Of a stretch of 64,000 nt of DNA, positions 1 to 11,367 are shown piece by piece. The position numbers were made by a program, and so were the translations under genes. Source of the stretch: Mesorhizobium sp. WSM4311 (lineage in GTDB: Bacteria > Pseudomonadota > Alphaproteobacteria > Rhizobiales > Rhizobiaceae); contig NZ_NSFV01000020.1 in the NCBI RefSeq assembly GCF_002295115.1, positions 1 to 64,000 on the forward strand. Reading direction: 5' to 3'. The notes under the pieces are model-generated. The model was not told where the DNA came from, did not search any database, and saw only the letters and a list, made by a program, of their open reading frames with translations. Each line of letters starts with the position of its first letter. The first letter of the stretch is position 1.

Positions 1-191
1 TGGTCTCGACATCGAAAGTGACCAAGCGCGGCCAGAAGATCGAGGCGCTGGAGTTCGGCGCGCAGGCCGATGGCGATGCCGGCCCGGAGACGCCGTCACG
101 GGCGCCCGCGGCGAAACTCGAGCCCGGTCCGCGCGCTGCCGATTCAAAGACCGGGCAGCTCAGGCTGCGGGTCGTCGAAGGCGACGACTAG
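1..191 (+). CDS. C-terminal end of an unrecognised protein (partial)
   Basis: The reading frame is open from the left window edge and ends with TAG at 189-191. About 62 residues are visible, rich in Ala, Pro, Gly and charged residues, with an initial basic stretch (KVTKRGQKIEAL) and an acidic end (VVEGDD). No domain can be recognised from this tail. The stop codon lies inside the left end of a repeat element (C-TAG-AGC), so the final codons abut that repeat. The frame keeps coding-like GC-rich third positions, which is the main support for it being real. Confidence 0.5.
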   Translation, partial: VSTSKVTKRGQKIEALEFGAQADGDAGPETPSRAPAAKLEPGPRAADSKTGQLRLRVVEGDD

Positions 192-293
192 AGCAATTCC
201 AGGAAAAGTGTGAAACGGTTTTCCGTCCGGAATTGCGTGAAAACAAAGAGTTAGAGCGGGTTGCCGTTTCCGTGAAACGGTGAACTGCTCTAG
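188..293 (+). repeat. Intergenic palindromic repeat, copy 1 (CTAGAGCA...TGCTCTAG)
   Basis: A 106-base element with terminal inverted repeats CTAGAGCA (188-195) and TGCTCTAG (286-293). It contains AGCAATTCC...GGAATTGCG and a 7-base-arm hairpin CCGTTTC/GAAACGG near the right end. Related copies lie at 33561-33618 (reverse, partial) and 37294-37383. I recall this AGAGCAATTCC type as common between genes in Mesorhizobium and Rhizobium. It provides the TAG stop of the gene to its left. Confidence 0.8.
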
Positions 294-307
294 CCGGCAA
301 TTCCGGC

Positions 308-1120
308 CTAGGCCATGGCCACGATGACGTGCGCCTGGATTTTGGCGGCAACCGCGCCGCTGCCATGTCTGGCCGCAATCGCGGATGCGGCGTAATCCGT
401 TGCGGCGTCCAGTTTCCCGGGATCCCTGGCCTCGATTTCGGTGCGAAGCACCGTTCCCTGGCAATAGGCCACGGCCGGCAGGCGCGGCGAGGGGGCGCGG
501 CTTTGTTCAGCCCTCGTTTCGATCGCCACACCGGAAAAGCCGGCCTCTTCCAGCTCGCCGCGGATCAGCGCCGTATCGTGGTAGCCATGCGGCGTGCGGG
601 CGAGAAAGCGCGGCGGATCGTTCGCAAACATCCTGGCCAGCGCATTGGTCACATCATCGGCGAAGACATTCTCCTCGATGCGATCCCAAACGTTGAACAG
701 GAAATGCCCGCCGGGTTTCAGCACCCGCCTGGCCTCGCGGTAGGCGGATGGGCGGCTGGGAAAGAACATCGCGCCGAACTGGCAGCAAACGAGATCGAAG
801 GCCGCGTCCTCGAACGGAAGCGCCATGGCATCGGCCTGGCGCCATTGGATGCGACCGTCGCGAGCCTGTCGCGAAGCGGCGTAGTCGAGCATCGGCTGGT
901 TGAGGTCGGTCACGACATAGGTTGCGTCAGGGGACAGTTTTGGCGCCAAGGCGCGGGTGACGACCCCGGTGCCCGCGGCGACTTCCAGGACGGCTTTGGG
1001 CGAAAAGGACGCTGCCCGCCGTGCAAGGTCCGCGGCGAATGGCTCGAAAATCAACGGCACCATATAGCGGTCGTAGTTTTCCGGGATCGAGCCGGCGAAC
1101 AGTTTGTCCGTTTCCAACAT
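308..1120 (-). CDS. Class I SAM-dependent methyltransferase
   Basis: Protein of 270 residues from ATG at 1120. An upstream in-frame start at 1159 would add 13 residues (MLASLTIKRRVIA) that do not look native. The SAM-binding motif I is VLEVAAGTGVVTRAL, followed by an acidic motif II (YVVTDLN) and the post-motif region FDLVCCQFGAMFF typical of UbiE/Methyltransf_11 enzymes. It probably methylates a small molecule, and the substrate cannot be read from the sequence. It is the last of a run of minus-strand genes, 82 bases beyond the GFA gene, and may be cotranscribed with it. Confidence 0.85.
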   Translation of the reverse strand: MLETDKLFAGSIPENYDRYMVPLIFEPFAADLARRAASFSPKAVLEVAAGTGVVTRALAPKLSPDATYVVTDLNQPMLDYAASRQARDGRIQWRQADAMALPFEDAAFDLVCCQFGAMFFPSRPSAYREARRVLKPGGHFLFNVWDRIEENVFADDVTNALARMFANDPPRFLARTPHGYHDTALIRGELEEAGFSGVAIETRAEQSRAPSPRLPAVAYCQGTVLRTEIEARDPGKLDAATDYAASAIAARHGSGAVAAKIQAHVIVAMA

Positions 1121-1202
1121 CGCTATTACCCGCCGCTTGATGGTGAGCGAGGCTAGCACAGAATTGCTTGTCCTGGGGCGGCTTTCGACCGGGAGCGCGG
1201 GG

Positions 1203-1607
1203 CTATTGCTCCTCCACGATGCTCATGCCTTCGAATTCGGGAAGCCAGTGCAGGGCCGACCGGTGCCATTTCTGTTGTGTCGGCACCAGATCCTCGCGTT
1301 GCCGCGCGGTGCCCGCCCTGATTCCATAGACCTTCGGGCCGTCGCCAACCGAAGTCGCGAAAAGATGCGAACCGCAGTCGCCACAAAAGGCCTGGGCGCG
1401 CTTGGCGCCGCTCGATCCGGTCTTGATATAGAGTTTTGGCGTGCCCCTGGTGATCCGGTAGTGATCCTCGGGCGCGGGAACAGTGACGCGAAAAGCCGTG
1501 CCGGTCAGCTGCTGGCAGTCCGTGCAATGGCAGATCGAGGTCTTCGCCGGGTCGACCTCCGCCTCATAGGTGATGGCGCCGCAATGGCACCCGCCGTCGA
1601 TCTTCAT
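1203..1607 (-). CDS. GFA-family (glutathione-dependent formaldehyde-activating-like) zinc protein
   Basis: Protein of 134 residues with the GFA/CENP-V zinc pattern: CHC near residue 7 (GGCHCGAITYEA), CHCTDC near residue 27 and FCGDCGSH in the middle. These cysteines bind one structural and one catalytic zinc in Gfa of Paracoccus. Most bacterial GFA-domain proteins have no proven formaldehyde role, so function is left at family level. The ATG is preceded by GGAGGAACGACC. It sits between a CDF transporter and a methyltransferase on the same strand. Confidence 0.88.
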   Translation of the reverse strand: MKIDGGCHCGAITYEAEVDPAKTSICHCTDCQQLTGTAFRVTVPAPEDHYRITRGTPKLYIKTGSSGAKRAQAFCGDCGSHLFATSVGDGPKVYGIRAGTARQREDLVPTQQKWHRSALHWLPEFEGMSIVEEQ

Positions 1608-1683
1608 GGTCGTTCCTCCGAAATCCGTCGCCTGATCTTAGCAAGGCAATGCGACGGGGCAACGGTGCAGCGCTGGTCCAGGA

Positions 1684-2637
1684 CTAGTTCGATGCCGTTT
1701 CGATCAGCTTGCGCCGCTGCTCCCAGGTGCCCGTGGTCTGCGGCTTGACGAACAGCCGCGCGATCTCCGGCATCTCCTTCTTCAGCCGTGCCTCGATGCG
1801 CTCGACACAGGCTTCGATCTCCGGCGCCGACAGATGGTCCTCGAATTCGATGCTGAGCCCGGCAACGATCTCTTGCGGTCCCATATGGACGGTCAGGACA
1901 CCGTTCGCGCGCTGCACCGCCGGATCCTGCTGCACGATCGCCAGCACCTTTTTTTGCACTTCGGGCGACGCCGGTTCGCCGATCAGCAGCCCCTTGCTTT
2001 CGCGGGCGAGGAAAATCGCCGTGGCGCCGAGAATGAGCGCGATGCCGATCGAGGCGACGCCGTCGAGTTCCGGCATCTCCAGCAGCTCCGCCGCCAGTAT
2101 GCCGGCAAAGGCGACGATCAGGCCGACAAGCGCCGCGCTGTCCTCGAACAGCACGGTATAGACGCTCGGGTCCTTGCTCGACTGCAGGGCCTGCAGCCAA
2201 CTCTGTTTGCCTTTCTCTCGGCGGAATTCCTTCAGCGCCACCAGCCAGGAGCTGCCCTCGAACAGGAAGGACAAGCCGAGAACGACATAGTTCACCTTGA
2301 CGTTGGCGACAGGCTCCGGCGCCATGATGTGGATGATGCCCTCGTAGAACGACACGCCGGCGCCCAGCGCGAAGACCAGGAGGGCAACGATGAAGCTCCA
2401 GAAATAGAGTTCGCGGCCATGCCCAAGCGGATGCGTGCGGTCGGCCGGGCGCGCGGCACGGTGCATGCCGTAGAGCAGCAGGCCGCCATTGCCGGTATCG
2501 ACCAGCGAATGCACACCTTCCGACAGCATCGCCGAGCTGCCGGTGAAGAAGGCGGCGGCGAATTTGGTCAGCGCGATCGCCAGATTGCCGGCAAGTGCCG
2601 CATAGATGACCATTTTGGAGCCGCCGTGACCGGCCAT
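1684..2637 (-). CDS. Cation diffusion facilitator (CDF) family metal transporter
   Basis: Protein of 317 residues starting MAGHGGSKMVIYAAL. The longer frame from 2724 has a non-membrane, arginine-rich head unlike the family. The first transmembrane segment is followed by SSAMLSEGVHSLVDTGNG, the CDF signature whose Asp/His residues bind the transported divalent cation. More helices follow, and HPLGHGRELYFW matches the conserved HPxGHGR loop. The C-terminal cytoplasmic part has the regulatory fold seen in zinc and iron efflux CDFs. It probably exports a divalent cation in exchange for protons; the metal cannot be assigned. Confidence 0.9.
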   Translation of the reverse strand: MAGHGGSKMVIYAALAGNLAIALTKFAAAFFTGSSAMLSEGVHSLVDTGNGGLLLYGMHRAARPADRTHPLGHGRELYFWSFIVALLVFALGAGVSFYEGIIHIMAPEPVANVKVNYVVLGLSFLFEGSSWLVALKEFRREKGKQSWLQALQSSKDPSVYTVLFEDSAALVGLIVAFAGILAAELLEMPELDGVASIGIALILGATAIFLARESKGLLIGEPASPEVQKKVLAIVQQDPAVQRANGVLTVHMGPQEIVAGLSIEFEDHLSAPEIEACVERIEARLKKEMPEIARLFVKPQTTGTWEQRRKLIETASN

Positions 2638-2763
2638 GCGGTTTGGTCCTCGTTCAACGTGCCCCAGTCTAACGGCCGGACGGCCGCAGCTCCACCATAA
2701 CGCGCCAACTGCCGGGTCGTTCAAGACGCGATTTGTTTGGGACCGGCCGGCGGGAGACCGCGA

Positions 2764-3573
2764 CTATTCGACGATCTCGTCGGTCCACACCTTGAAGCCG
2801 GCCAGTGTCCCCGGTCCGAAAATATGGGTTAGCGGCACATCCGCGGCGTCGCGCCCGGAAGCGATCAGGATACGGCCGATGCGCGGCGCATTGTTGCGCG
2901 GGTCGAAAACATGCCAGCGGCCGCCGAGATAGACCTCCATCCAGGCGGCGAAATCCATGCTCGACCACGGCTTCGGCATACCGATATCGCTGATGTAGCC
3001 GGTGCAGTAGCGCGTCGGGATGTTGAGCGCCCGGCAGAAGGTGACGGCAAGATGCGCGAAATCGCGGCAGACGCCGCTCTGTTCCCGATAGGCTTCCGCA
3101 GCGGTGCGCGTCGGCCGCGCGTTGCCGTATTTGAAGACGATGTGGTTGTGGACGAAATCGCACACCGCCTGCACGCGCGGAATGCCGAGCGGCGTATGGC
3201 CGAACAGCCGCCAGGCTTCGTTGGCCAACAGGTCGCTCTCGCAAAACCGGCTGGGCAGCAGGAACAGCAGCGTCTCGGCCGGCAGGTCGCGCACCTCGTG
3301 CTGCCAGGCCATCGGCTCGCCCATCTCGAATGTGCCGGTGTCGCGGATCACCGCATCCGTACCGAAGGTGAATCGACCGGGCGGCGCGACGAAGCGATTG
3401 CACCAATTGCCGAAACTGTCGCGATAACCCTCAACCGGAACTGGCGGGCTGGAGGTCAGGAAATCCGGCCGCTCGAGGTCGGAGGCGCGGGAATAGTGGA
3501 CATTGAGCATCGCGATGAGCGGCGTCTCCTGCGGGAAGTCGAAACTCATCGCGCAGCCGATGTGGATCCGCAT
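2764..3573 (-). CDS. Transglutaminase-like protein with a substituted catalytic His
   Basis: Protein of 269 residues with an N-terminal beta-rich domain and a transglutaminase/cysteine-protease core. The nucleophile is in QSGVCRDFAHL (Cys169) and the acid in HVFDPRNN (Asp224). The position that is normally His (DFHAW) reads DFAAW, Ala209. The start ATG at 3573 is the only good one; the MSFDFPQ methionine eight residues in is an alternative. Many such bacterial proteins are peptidases or amidases acting on peptides or peptide conjugates. Without the His, activity may be altered, or another residue may serve. Confidence 0.82.
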   Translation of the reverse strand: MRIHIGCAMSFDFPQETPLIAMLNVHYSRASDLERPDFLTSSPPVPVEGYRDSFGNWCNRFVAPPGRFTFGTDAVIRDTGTFEMGEPMAWQHEVRDLPAETLLFLLPSRFCESDLLANEAWRLFGHTPLGIPRVQAVCDFVHNHIVFKYGNARPTRTAAEAYREQSGVCRDFAHLAVTFCRALNIPTRYCTGYISDIGMPKPWSSMDFAAWMEVYLGGRWHVFDPRNNAPRIGRILIASGRDAADVPLTHIFGPGTLAGFKVWTDEIVE

Positions 3574-3786
3574 TGTCGTCCTGACCGGCCTGCCCGACGA
3601 TCACCCGGGCGAAGGCGCGGGTCGATGCTGCAGTGCGAAAACGAGAATGGCACGGACGGCCATGGTTTACGAGCAAATTAGAAACCGGTTGAAAGCAGTC
3701 GGCCGGCGGTTGCGACAGACACTGCCCACTTGCAGCAAAGCGTTTCTCTTGTTTCACTTCATTCCCCGCAACTGGAGGAACGAATC

Positions 3787-3912
3787 ATGGCTAAAGGTGC
3801 GATGAAGGCAGGCAAGGAAGCCCGCAAGCCGAAGAAGGATGCCAAGAAGCCGGCACCCGCTCCCGCCCTGAAGGCGCCGCCGGTCAAGGCGATGCGCATC
3901 AAGGAAAAGTAG
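3787..3912 (+). CDS. Small Lys/Ala/Pro-rich basic protein, 41 residues
   Basis: The ATG at 3787 follows a strong GGAGG (about 3773-3777), which decides this start over an upstream frame. The peptide is almost entirely Lys, Ala, Pro, Met and Arg, with Lys-Pro-Lys-Lys and Ala-Pro runs resembling the tails of histone H1-like or HU-like proteins. A nucleic-acid-binding role is a guess from charge alone. It is monocistronic, divergent from the transglutaminase-like gene, and followed by a GC hairpin. Confidence 0.65.
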   Translation: MAKGAMKAGKEARKPKKDAKKPAPAPALKAPPVKAMRIKEK

Positions 3913-3941
3913 GCCTCGGCAAGTCAGGCACGCAAATCCCA

Positions 3942-3967
3942 CCGGCGGCGTCAGACAATGCCGCCGG
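3942..3967 (+). terminator. GC-rich hairpin after the small basic gene
   Basis: CCGGCGGC (3942-3949) pairs with GCCGCCGG (3960-3967) over a 10-base loop, 30 bases after the stop of the small basic protein. There is no long T-run afterwards, so it is a possible weak terminator or mRNA 3' end structure. Confidence 0.45.
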
Positions 3968-3999
3968 GTTGATCGGGCGTTTGGACAGCCTATATCGAC

Positions 4000-4051
4000 G
4001 GTGCGGGGACGACCCCGCGCCTCCCCAACAATACGGTCGGGACGACCCGCC
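4000..4051 (+). promoter_or_regulatory. Guanidine-II (mini-ykkC) riboswitch, two ACGA hairpins
   Basis: Two GC stems each capped by ACGA lie in tandem before sugE. Hairpin 1 spans 4000-4021, with a nine-pair stem and loop 4009-4012. Hairpin 2 has the stem CGGG/CCCG at 4038-4041 and 4046-4049 with loop 4042-4045. About 14 bases separate the stems. Two short hairpins with ACGR loops are the defining features of the mini-ykkC motif, now the guanidine-II riboswitch, which turns on guanidinium exporters. The gene 62 bases downstream is exactly such an exporter. Confidence 0.88.
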
Positions 4052-4113
4052 ATAATGATCGGTATCTGAGGATCGGATCCTGTCTCCGGCCCGGTGCTGG
4101 ATGGAGCGTTCCG

Positions 4114-4428
4114 ATGTCCTGGACTTTTCTGTTTTTCGCTGGCCTCTTCGAAATCGGCTGGGCGATCGGCCTCAAATACACCGACGGATTTACCAGGCTG
4201 GTTCCGACCGTGCTCACGGTCGCCTCGATGATCGTCAGTCTCACCTTGCTTGGCCTGGCGCTGAAGGCGCTTCCCGTCGGCACCGCCTATGCGGTGTGGA
4301 CCGGTATCGGCACGGTCGGCACGGCCCTGTTCGGCATCTGGCTGCTCGGTGAGCCCGCCACCGCGATCCGCCTCGGCTGCATCACGCTGATCGTTTGCGG
4401 CATCATGGGGCTGAAATTCGCGGCCTGA
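4114..4428 (+). CDS. gdx: SMR-family guanidinium exporter (SugE/Gdx)
   Basis: Protein of 104 residues with four transmembrane helices. The catalytic glutamate is in helix 1 ([19 protein letters not shown]), and [21 protein letters not shown] matches SugE-type rather than EmrE-type members of the small multidrug resistance family. SugE/Gdx proteins form dual-topology dimers that exchange guanidinium for protons. The upstream two-hairpin guanidine-II element strongly supports guanidinium as the substrate. The ATG is preceded by GGAG. The gene appears monocistronic and faces a coiled-coil gene on the other strand. Confidence 0.92.
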   Translation: MSWTFLFFAGLFEIGWAIGLKYTDGFTRLVPTVLTVASMIVSLTLLGLALKALPVGTAYAVWTGIGTVGTALFGIWLLGEPATAIRLGCITLIVCGIMGLKFAA

Positions 4429-4542
4429 AAGCGGCGTGGGACAGCGATATGCGTCCAACAGGAAAAAGCGCCGCACAAACACCTTCAGGGCCGCTGCAAG
4501 GCGACCCTGATTCAATGTTCGAGCTTGGCTGCGCCGAAGCTG

Positions 4543-4977
4543 CTAGCGGGCGGAAAAGCCCGGAGGAGCCCTGCCGGTCCGTGCCTTGCGCGCCGCATAG
4601 CGTGCGTCGCGCTTGGCCTTGCGCTCGGCCTCGTCGGCGAGCAGGCGGGCAATGCGCTCGGTCTCTTCGGCTTCCCGAATTTTGGCCTCGGCCTGGGCTG
4701 CCTCTTCGGCGGCGATGCGTGCCGCTTCGGCTGCTGCCTCGCGCTCGGCCTTCTCCGCGGCTTCGCGTGCCAGCTTTTCCTGCTTCAGCCTTGCCTTCTC
4801 GGCTTCGCGGATCTCACGAGCCTGGAGGATTGCCTTGCGTTCGGCCTGTCGCGCCAGCACCGCAGGATCATCTGCCGCCGGCTTTGACTTGAAGCGCTCC
4901 AGAAGCGCCTTCTTTGCCTCGTTCGCGGCGTTGCGCCGCTCGAAAATGTCTTTTTCCCTGTAGATAGCCAAGTCCAC
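4543..4977 (-). CDS. Highly charged coiled-coil protein of unknown function (DUF6481-like)
   Basis: About 144 residues from GTG at 4977; a TTG two codons later sits better behind AGGGA. After a short head (ERRNAANEAKKALLERF), most of the protein is a long Ala/Glu/Arg/Lys helix with heptad-like spacing (AREAAEKAEREAAAEAAR), predicted as coiled coil. I recall proteins with the phrase KALLERF...PAVLARQAERKAI in rhizobia under DUF6481. No catalytic motif is present. A structural or binding role is possible but unproven. Confidence 0.7.
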   Translation of the reverse strand: MDLAIYREKDIFERRNAANEAKKALLERFKSKPAADDPAVLARQAERKAILQAREIREAEKARLKQEKLAREAAEKAEREAAAEAARIAAEEAAQAEAKIREAEETERIARLLADEAERKAKRDARYAARKARTGRAPPGFSAR

Positions 4978-5192
4978 TTCCCTGAAGTCAATTCGCGAGG
5001 CTTACATACGCGCGAATGCCGAGAGTTCAAGCGCCAAAACGGTATGCCAGCCATGAAATTCCGTGATGTTGCCGCCGGGAGACGCCTTTTGCCGCCCAAA
5101 CCGACATGCACTGTTCACCGTCCACGCCTCTGGCGGCAAGACAGTTCGCTCGCTACGTCTAGCTGCAAAACCCAACGCCAGGATGACATCAA

Positions 5193-6254
5193 ATGGAACT
5201 CGGTCTCTACACTTTCGCCGACGTCAGCCCGCAGCCCGGCCCGGGCGCCATCGGGCCGCATGAGCGCTTGCGCAACCTGATCGAGGAGGTCGAACTCGCC
5301 GACCAGGTCGGTCTCGACGTCTTCGGTCTCGGCGAGCATCACCGGCCCGATTATGCCGCCTCCGCGCCGGTCGTGGCGCTCGCCGCTGCCGCCGAGCGCT
5401 CGAAGCGCATCAAGCTGACCAGCGCGGTCACGGTATTGTCCTCCGACGATCCGGTGCGCGTCTTCCAGCAGTTCGCCACGCTCGATCTTCTCTCGGGCGG
5501 CCGTGCCGAGATCATGGCCGGGCGCGGTTCGTTCATCGAATCCTTCCCGCTGTTCGGCTACAATCTGGAAGACTATGACGAGCTCTTTGCGGAAAAGCTG
5601 GATCTGCTGCTCGCCATCCGTGACAGCGTCAAGGTCACCTGGTCCGGCAATCTGCGTGCGCCGATCAACGATCGCGGCGTCTATCCCCGGCCCTTCCAGG
5701 ACAGGCTGCCGGTCTGGATCGCGATTGGTGGGACGCCGCAGTCCGCCGCCCGCGCGGGCGCGCTCGGCCTGCCGCTGGCGCTTGCCATCATCGGCGGCGA
5801 GCCGGCGCGCTTCGCGCCACTGTTCGACCTCTACCGCGAGGCCGCCAAGCGCGCCGGCAGCGACCCGGCGGGTCTCGCCACCAGCATCAACGTGCACGGC
5901 TTCATCGCTGACACCACCGAACAGGCGGCCGACGATTTCTACGGCCCGCAGGCCGAGGTGATGAACCGCATCGGCCGCGAGCGTGGCTGGGGTCCGACAT
6001 CGCGGGCGCATTTCGACCAGTCGCGTGGTCCCGACGGCGCCCTGTTCGTCGGCAGTCCAGAACAGGTGGCCGAGAAGATCGTCGCCCAGCACAGGGTCTT
6101 CAACAATGACCGCTTCCTGCTGCAGATGGCGATCGGCACCATGCCGCATGCCAAGATCATGAAGGCGATCGAACTCTACGGCACCAAAGTGGCGCCGATC
6201 GTGCGCAAGGAAACGGCGAAGTCCGCGCCGGCGGTGGCCGCGCCCGTCGCATAA
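5193..6254 (+). CDS. LLM-class flavin-dependent oxidoreductase (bacterial luciferase-like)
   Basis: Protein of 353 residues starting [13 protein letters not shown]. It carries the luciferase-like TIM-barrel features: [19 protein letters not shown] near residue 45, [30 protein letters not shown] and [23 protein letters not shown]. These enzymes use reduced FMN (sometimes F420) and oxygen to oxidise small organic molecules. The substrate is not predictable. It is monocistronic by spacing, 86 bases before an AI-2E transporter. A second member of the superfamily lies at 8415-9416; the two are different subfamilies, not recent duplicates. Confidence 0.88.
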   Translation: MELGLYTFADVSPQPGPGAIGPHERLRNLIEEVELADQVGLDVFGLGEHHRPDYAASAPVVALAAAAERSKRIKLTSAVTVLSSDDPVRVFQQFATLDLLSGGRAEIMAGRGSFIESFPLFGYNLEDYDELFAEKLDLLLAIRDSVKVTWSGNLRAPINDRGVYPRPFQDRLPVWIAIGGTPQSAARAGALGLPLALAIIGGEPARFAPLFDLYREAAKRAGSDPAGLATSINVHGFIADTTEQAADDFYGPQAEVMNRIGRERGWGPTSRAHFDQSRGPDGALFVGSPEQVAEKIVAQHRVFNNDRFLLQMAIGTMPHAKIMKAIELYGTKVAPIVRKETAKSAPAVAAPVA

Positions 6255-6340
6255 AGGGCCTTGCCGGCTAAAGGAACCTTGCTGGCGCGCCGGCGTTTTC
6301 GTCAACGGACTGCACCAGTTGCGGTGCCCGCTGAGGGTGC

Positions 6341-9416
<3,076 letters not shown>

Positions 9417-9496
9417 CTTTTATCCGCCAGGTGCTTTTGCCGGCGGCGATGCTCTGCTAAGTGGCGGGCGCATCCCCAGCAAGAGCGAGCCTTCCC

Positions 9497-10291
9497 GTGA
9501 CCCATGATCTTGACGCCCGCACGCAGTTTGCCATCGATCTGGCGCGGCGGGCCGGCGAACGCGGGCTCGAATATTTCCGCGATCTGGAAAGCCTGACCAT
9601 CGAGAGCAAGGGCCATCAGGACCTGGTCTCGCAGGCCGACCGCGAGGTCGAGCTGTTCATACGTGCGGCGATCGCCAAGGACTATCCGCAGGACGGCATC
9701 GTCGGCGAGGAACATGCTTCTGTCGCCGGCTCGAGCGGCTATGCCTGGGTCGTCGATCCCATCGACGGCACCGCCAATTTCGTGCGCGGCATTCCGGCCT
9801 GGTGCGTCGTGATCGCTTGCGCAAGGGACGGGGAGACGATCGTCGGCGTCATCCACGAACCGTCGACCGGGGAGACGTTCCATGGCAGGCGCGGCGGCGG
9901 CGCCTTCATCAACGGCAGGCCGATCAAGGCAAGTGCCGCGACCGGCCTGGAAGAAGGCTCGGTGGGGACCGGATTCTCGAACCGGGCCGAGGCCGAGAAC
10001 ATCGCCGTGCTGATCAAGAAGATCCTCGCCGAAGGCGGTGTCTTCTTCCGCAACGCGTCCGGCGCCCTGATGCTGGCCTATGTGGCCTCGGGCCGGCTGC
10101 TTGGCTATGTCGAGGAACACATGAACGCCTGGGACTGCCTGGCCGGCATGTTGCTGATCGAGGAGGCCGGCGGCACCGTCCTGCAGGCGGATCCCAAGAC
10201 GGTGCTGCAGAGCGGCACGCAGGTCATCACCGGCGGCAAGGGCGTCTTTTCGAAGCTGCAGGAATTGTGCAGGGAAGCGTTCACGCTCTGA
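9497..10291 (+). CDS. Inositol monophosphatase family protein
   Basis: Protein of 264 residues from GTG at 9497 (VTHDLDARTQFAID); a GTG at 9461 would add 12 residues with no family counterpart. Metal-binding motifs are intact: VGEEHASV (Glu), then WVVDPIDGTANFVRG (Asp-Pro-Ile-Asp-Gly-Thr) and a C-terminal MNAWDCLAGMLLIEEAGG with the third aspartate. The family includes inositol-1-phosphatase, CysQ and histidinol-phosphatase HisN. The tail gives no clear choice, though the compact size resembles general IMPase or HisN types. It is convergent with the MarR gene. Confidence 0.88.
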   Translation: MTHDLDARTQFAIDLARRAGERGLEYFRDLESLTIESKGHQDLVSQADREVELFIRAAIAKDYPQDGIVGEEHASVAGSSGYAWVVDPIDGTANFVRGIPAWCVVIACARDGETIVGVIHEPSTGETFHGRRGGGAFINGRPIKASAATGLEEGSVGTGFSNRAEAENIAVLIKKILAEGGVFFRNASGALMLAYVASGRLLGYVEEHMNAWDCLAGMLLIEEAGGTVLQADPKTVLQSGTQVITGGKGVFSKLQELCREAFTL

Positions 10292-10324
10292 TCGCCATTT
10301 GATGCGATGGATCGTGGCGGCACC

Positions 10325-10786
10325 CTACGCCAGCTTGGCCAGCAGCTTCATGAAGGTGGCGATCTCCTTGGCCGAGAGCGGCGCCAGCGTCTCCCTGGTG
10401 ATCTCGCGCGCCAGCGGGATCAGGCGTTCGATCGCGTCGCGGCCTTCCGCGGTCAGATTGACCAGCAGCCGCCTTTTGTCGCCCTCATGCTTGGAGAGTT
10501 CGACCAGGCCGCGCGCCTTCAACCGGTCGATCACGCCCTTCACTGTCGCCGCATCCATGGCGATCAGCGTGCCGAGCTGGTTCTGAGAGGTCTCGCCGAC
10601 ATCGCGCAGCTTGGCCAGTGCGGCGAATTGCGGCGGCGTCAGGTCGCCGATATGCGCGGCGAAGATCGAGACGTGGCGCTGGTGCGCCTTGCGCAGGATG
10701 AAGCCGACCTGCTCCTGCAGCAGGTAATCGTGCTCCTCGGGCTCTTCGACCTCGACCAGCTTGAGCAGATTGTCCTCGCCGCTCAC
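10325..10786 (-). CDS. MarR family transcriptional regulator
   Basis: Protein of 153 residues starting GTG at 10786 in a GTGA overlap with the preceding DUF1185 gene. The winged helix is clear: LTPPQFAALAKLRDVGETSQNQLGTLIAMDAATVKGVIDRLKARGLVE, followed by the wing HEGDKRRLLVNLTAEG. It closes the six-gene molybdenum-hydroxylase operon and is the obvious local regulator. MarR proteins of aromatic and heterocycle catabolism usually repress until ligand binds. A candidate operator lies in the operon promoter at 17584-17601. Confidence 0.92.
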   Translation of the reverse strand: MSGEDNLLKLVEVEEPEEHDYLLQEQVGFILRKAHQRHVSIFAAHIGDLTPPQFAALAKLRDVGETSQNQLGTLIAMDAATVKGVIDRLKARGLVELSKHEGDKRRLLVNLTAEGRDAIERLIPLAREITRETLAPLSAKEIATFMKLLAKLA

Positions 10787-11367
10787 CGCAGCCCGTCCCA
10801 GGCCTTGATGCCGTCGGCCGCCAGGCCGCCCATGCGGTTGTGAATGCGCGGGCCACAGGTCATGGCGAGGCAGAACAGGATCTCGTCGGGACGCGGCCCG
10901 TCGCTGATGCCGACTTCCATGGCGTCGAAATGGCTGCGCACATAGGCGGCGTTGATGTGGCCGAGCGGCACGTCGAGCTTTGAGCCGAAGGCGCCGACTT
11001 TCTTGGCCGACGGCACGATCGCCTTGGCGTCGCCAAGCCGCTCGCGCATGGCGTAGCCGCCCGGCACGTGCCAGAGCGCGCCGTGCTCCAGCTCGCCCGC
11101 CGTGCCGACAATGGCACCCTTGCCGTAGCCGTCGATCTGTTTGACGTCGCCGCCCAATGCGGCGATCAGCCTGTCGGAAAGCAGCAGGCCGAGAGGCTTC
11201 AGATCGTCCATGGCGCTCTGCAGATCCTCGACATAGCGCCCTGCGAACGGGTTCCTGACCACAGCCATGGCCGCGGCACGCCGGCGCGGCACGTCCGCGA
11301 CCGGACCGCCCTCATGAAATATCTCTTCGCTCAGCACTGCGATCTTGCGGATCGGAAACTCAGGCAT
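10783..11367 (-). CDS. DUF1185 (amino acid synthesis) family protein
   Basis: Protein of 194 residues starting MPEFPIRKIAVLSEEIFHEGG behind a strong GGGAGGAAG, which decides the start over an upstream frame at 11463. The conserved stretches LLLSDRLIAALGG, AIVGTAGELEHGALWHVPGG and HINAAYVRSHFDAMEV match the family annotated amino acid synthesis/DUF1185, which has no established reaction. It overlaps the UPF0280 gene (8 bases) and the MarR gene (4 bases). Within this operon it is a candidate for a downstream step such as ring opening or product processing; that is inference from position only. Confidence 0.85.
   Translation of the reverse strand: MPEFPIRKIAVLSEEIFHEGGPVADVPRRRAAAMAVVRNPFAGRYVEDLQSAMDDLKPLGLLLSDRLIAALGGDVKQIDGYGKGAIVGTAGELEHGALWHVPGGYAMRERLGDAKAIVPSAKKVGAFGSKLDVPLGHINAAYVRSHFDAMEVGISDGPRPDEILFCLAMTCGPRIHNRMGGLAADGIKAWDGLR

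Noticed and set aside
1-191. A replication-initiator tail
   Set aside because: Considered from the basic KVTKRGQKIEAL wording, but 62 residues give no real match and no origin features are seen.
329-1156. Long plus-strand frame opposite the methyltransferase
   Set aside because: It is antisense to a gene with clear SAM motifs and lacks any recognisable domain; high-GC DNA produces such frames.
2911-3681. 256-residue plus-strand frame over the transglutaminase-like gene
   Set aside because: Arg/Ala/Gly-rich shadow with no domain; the opposite strand has conserved Cys and Asp blocks.
5115-6305. 396-residue minus-strand frame
   Set aside because: It is the complement of the luciferase-like gene and has no domain features.
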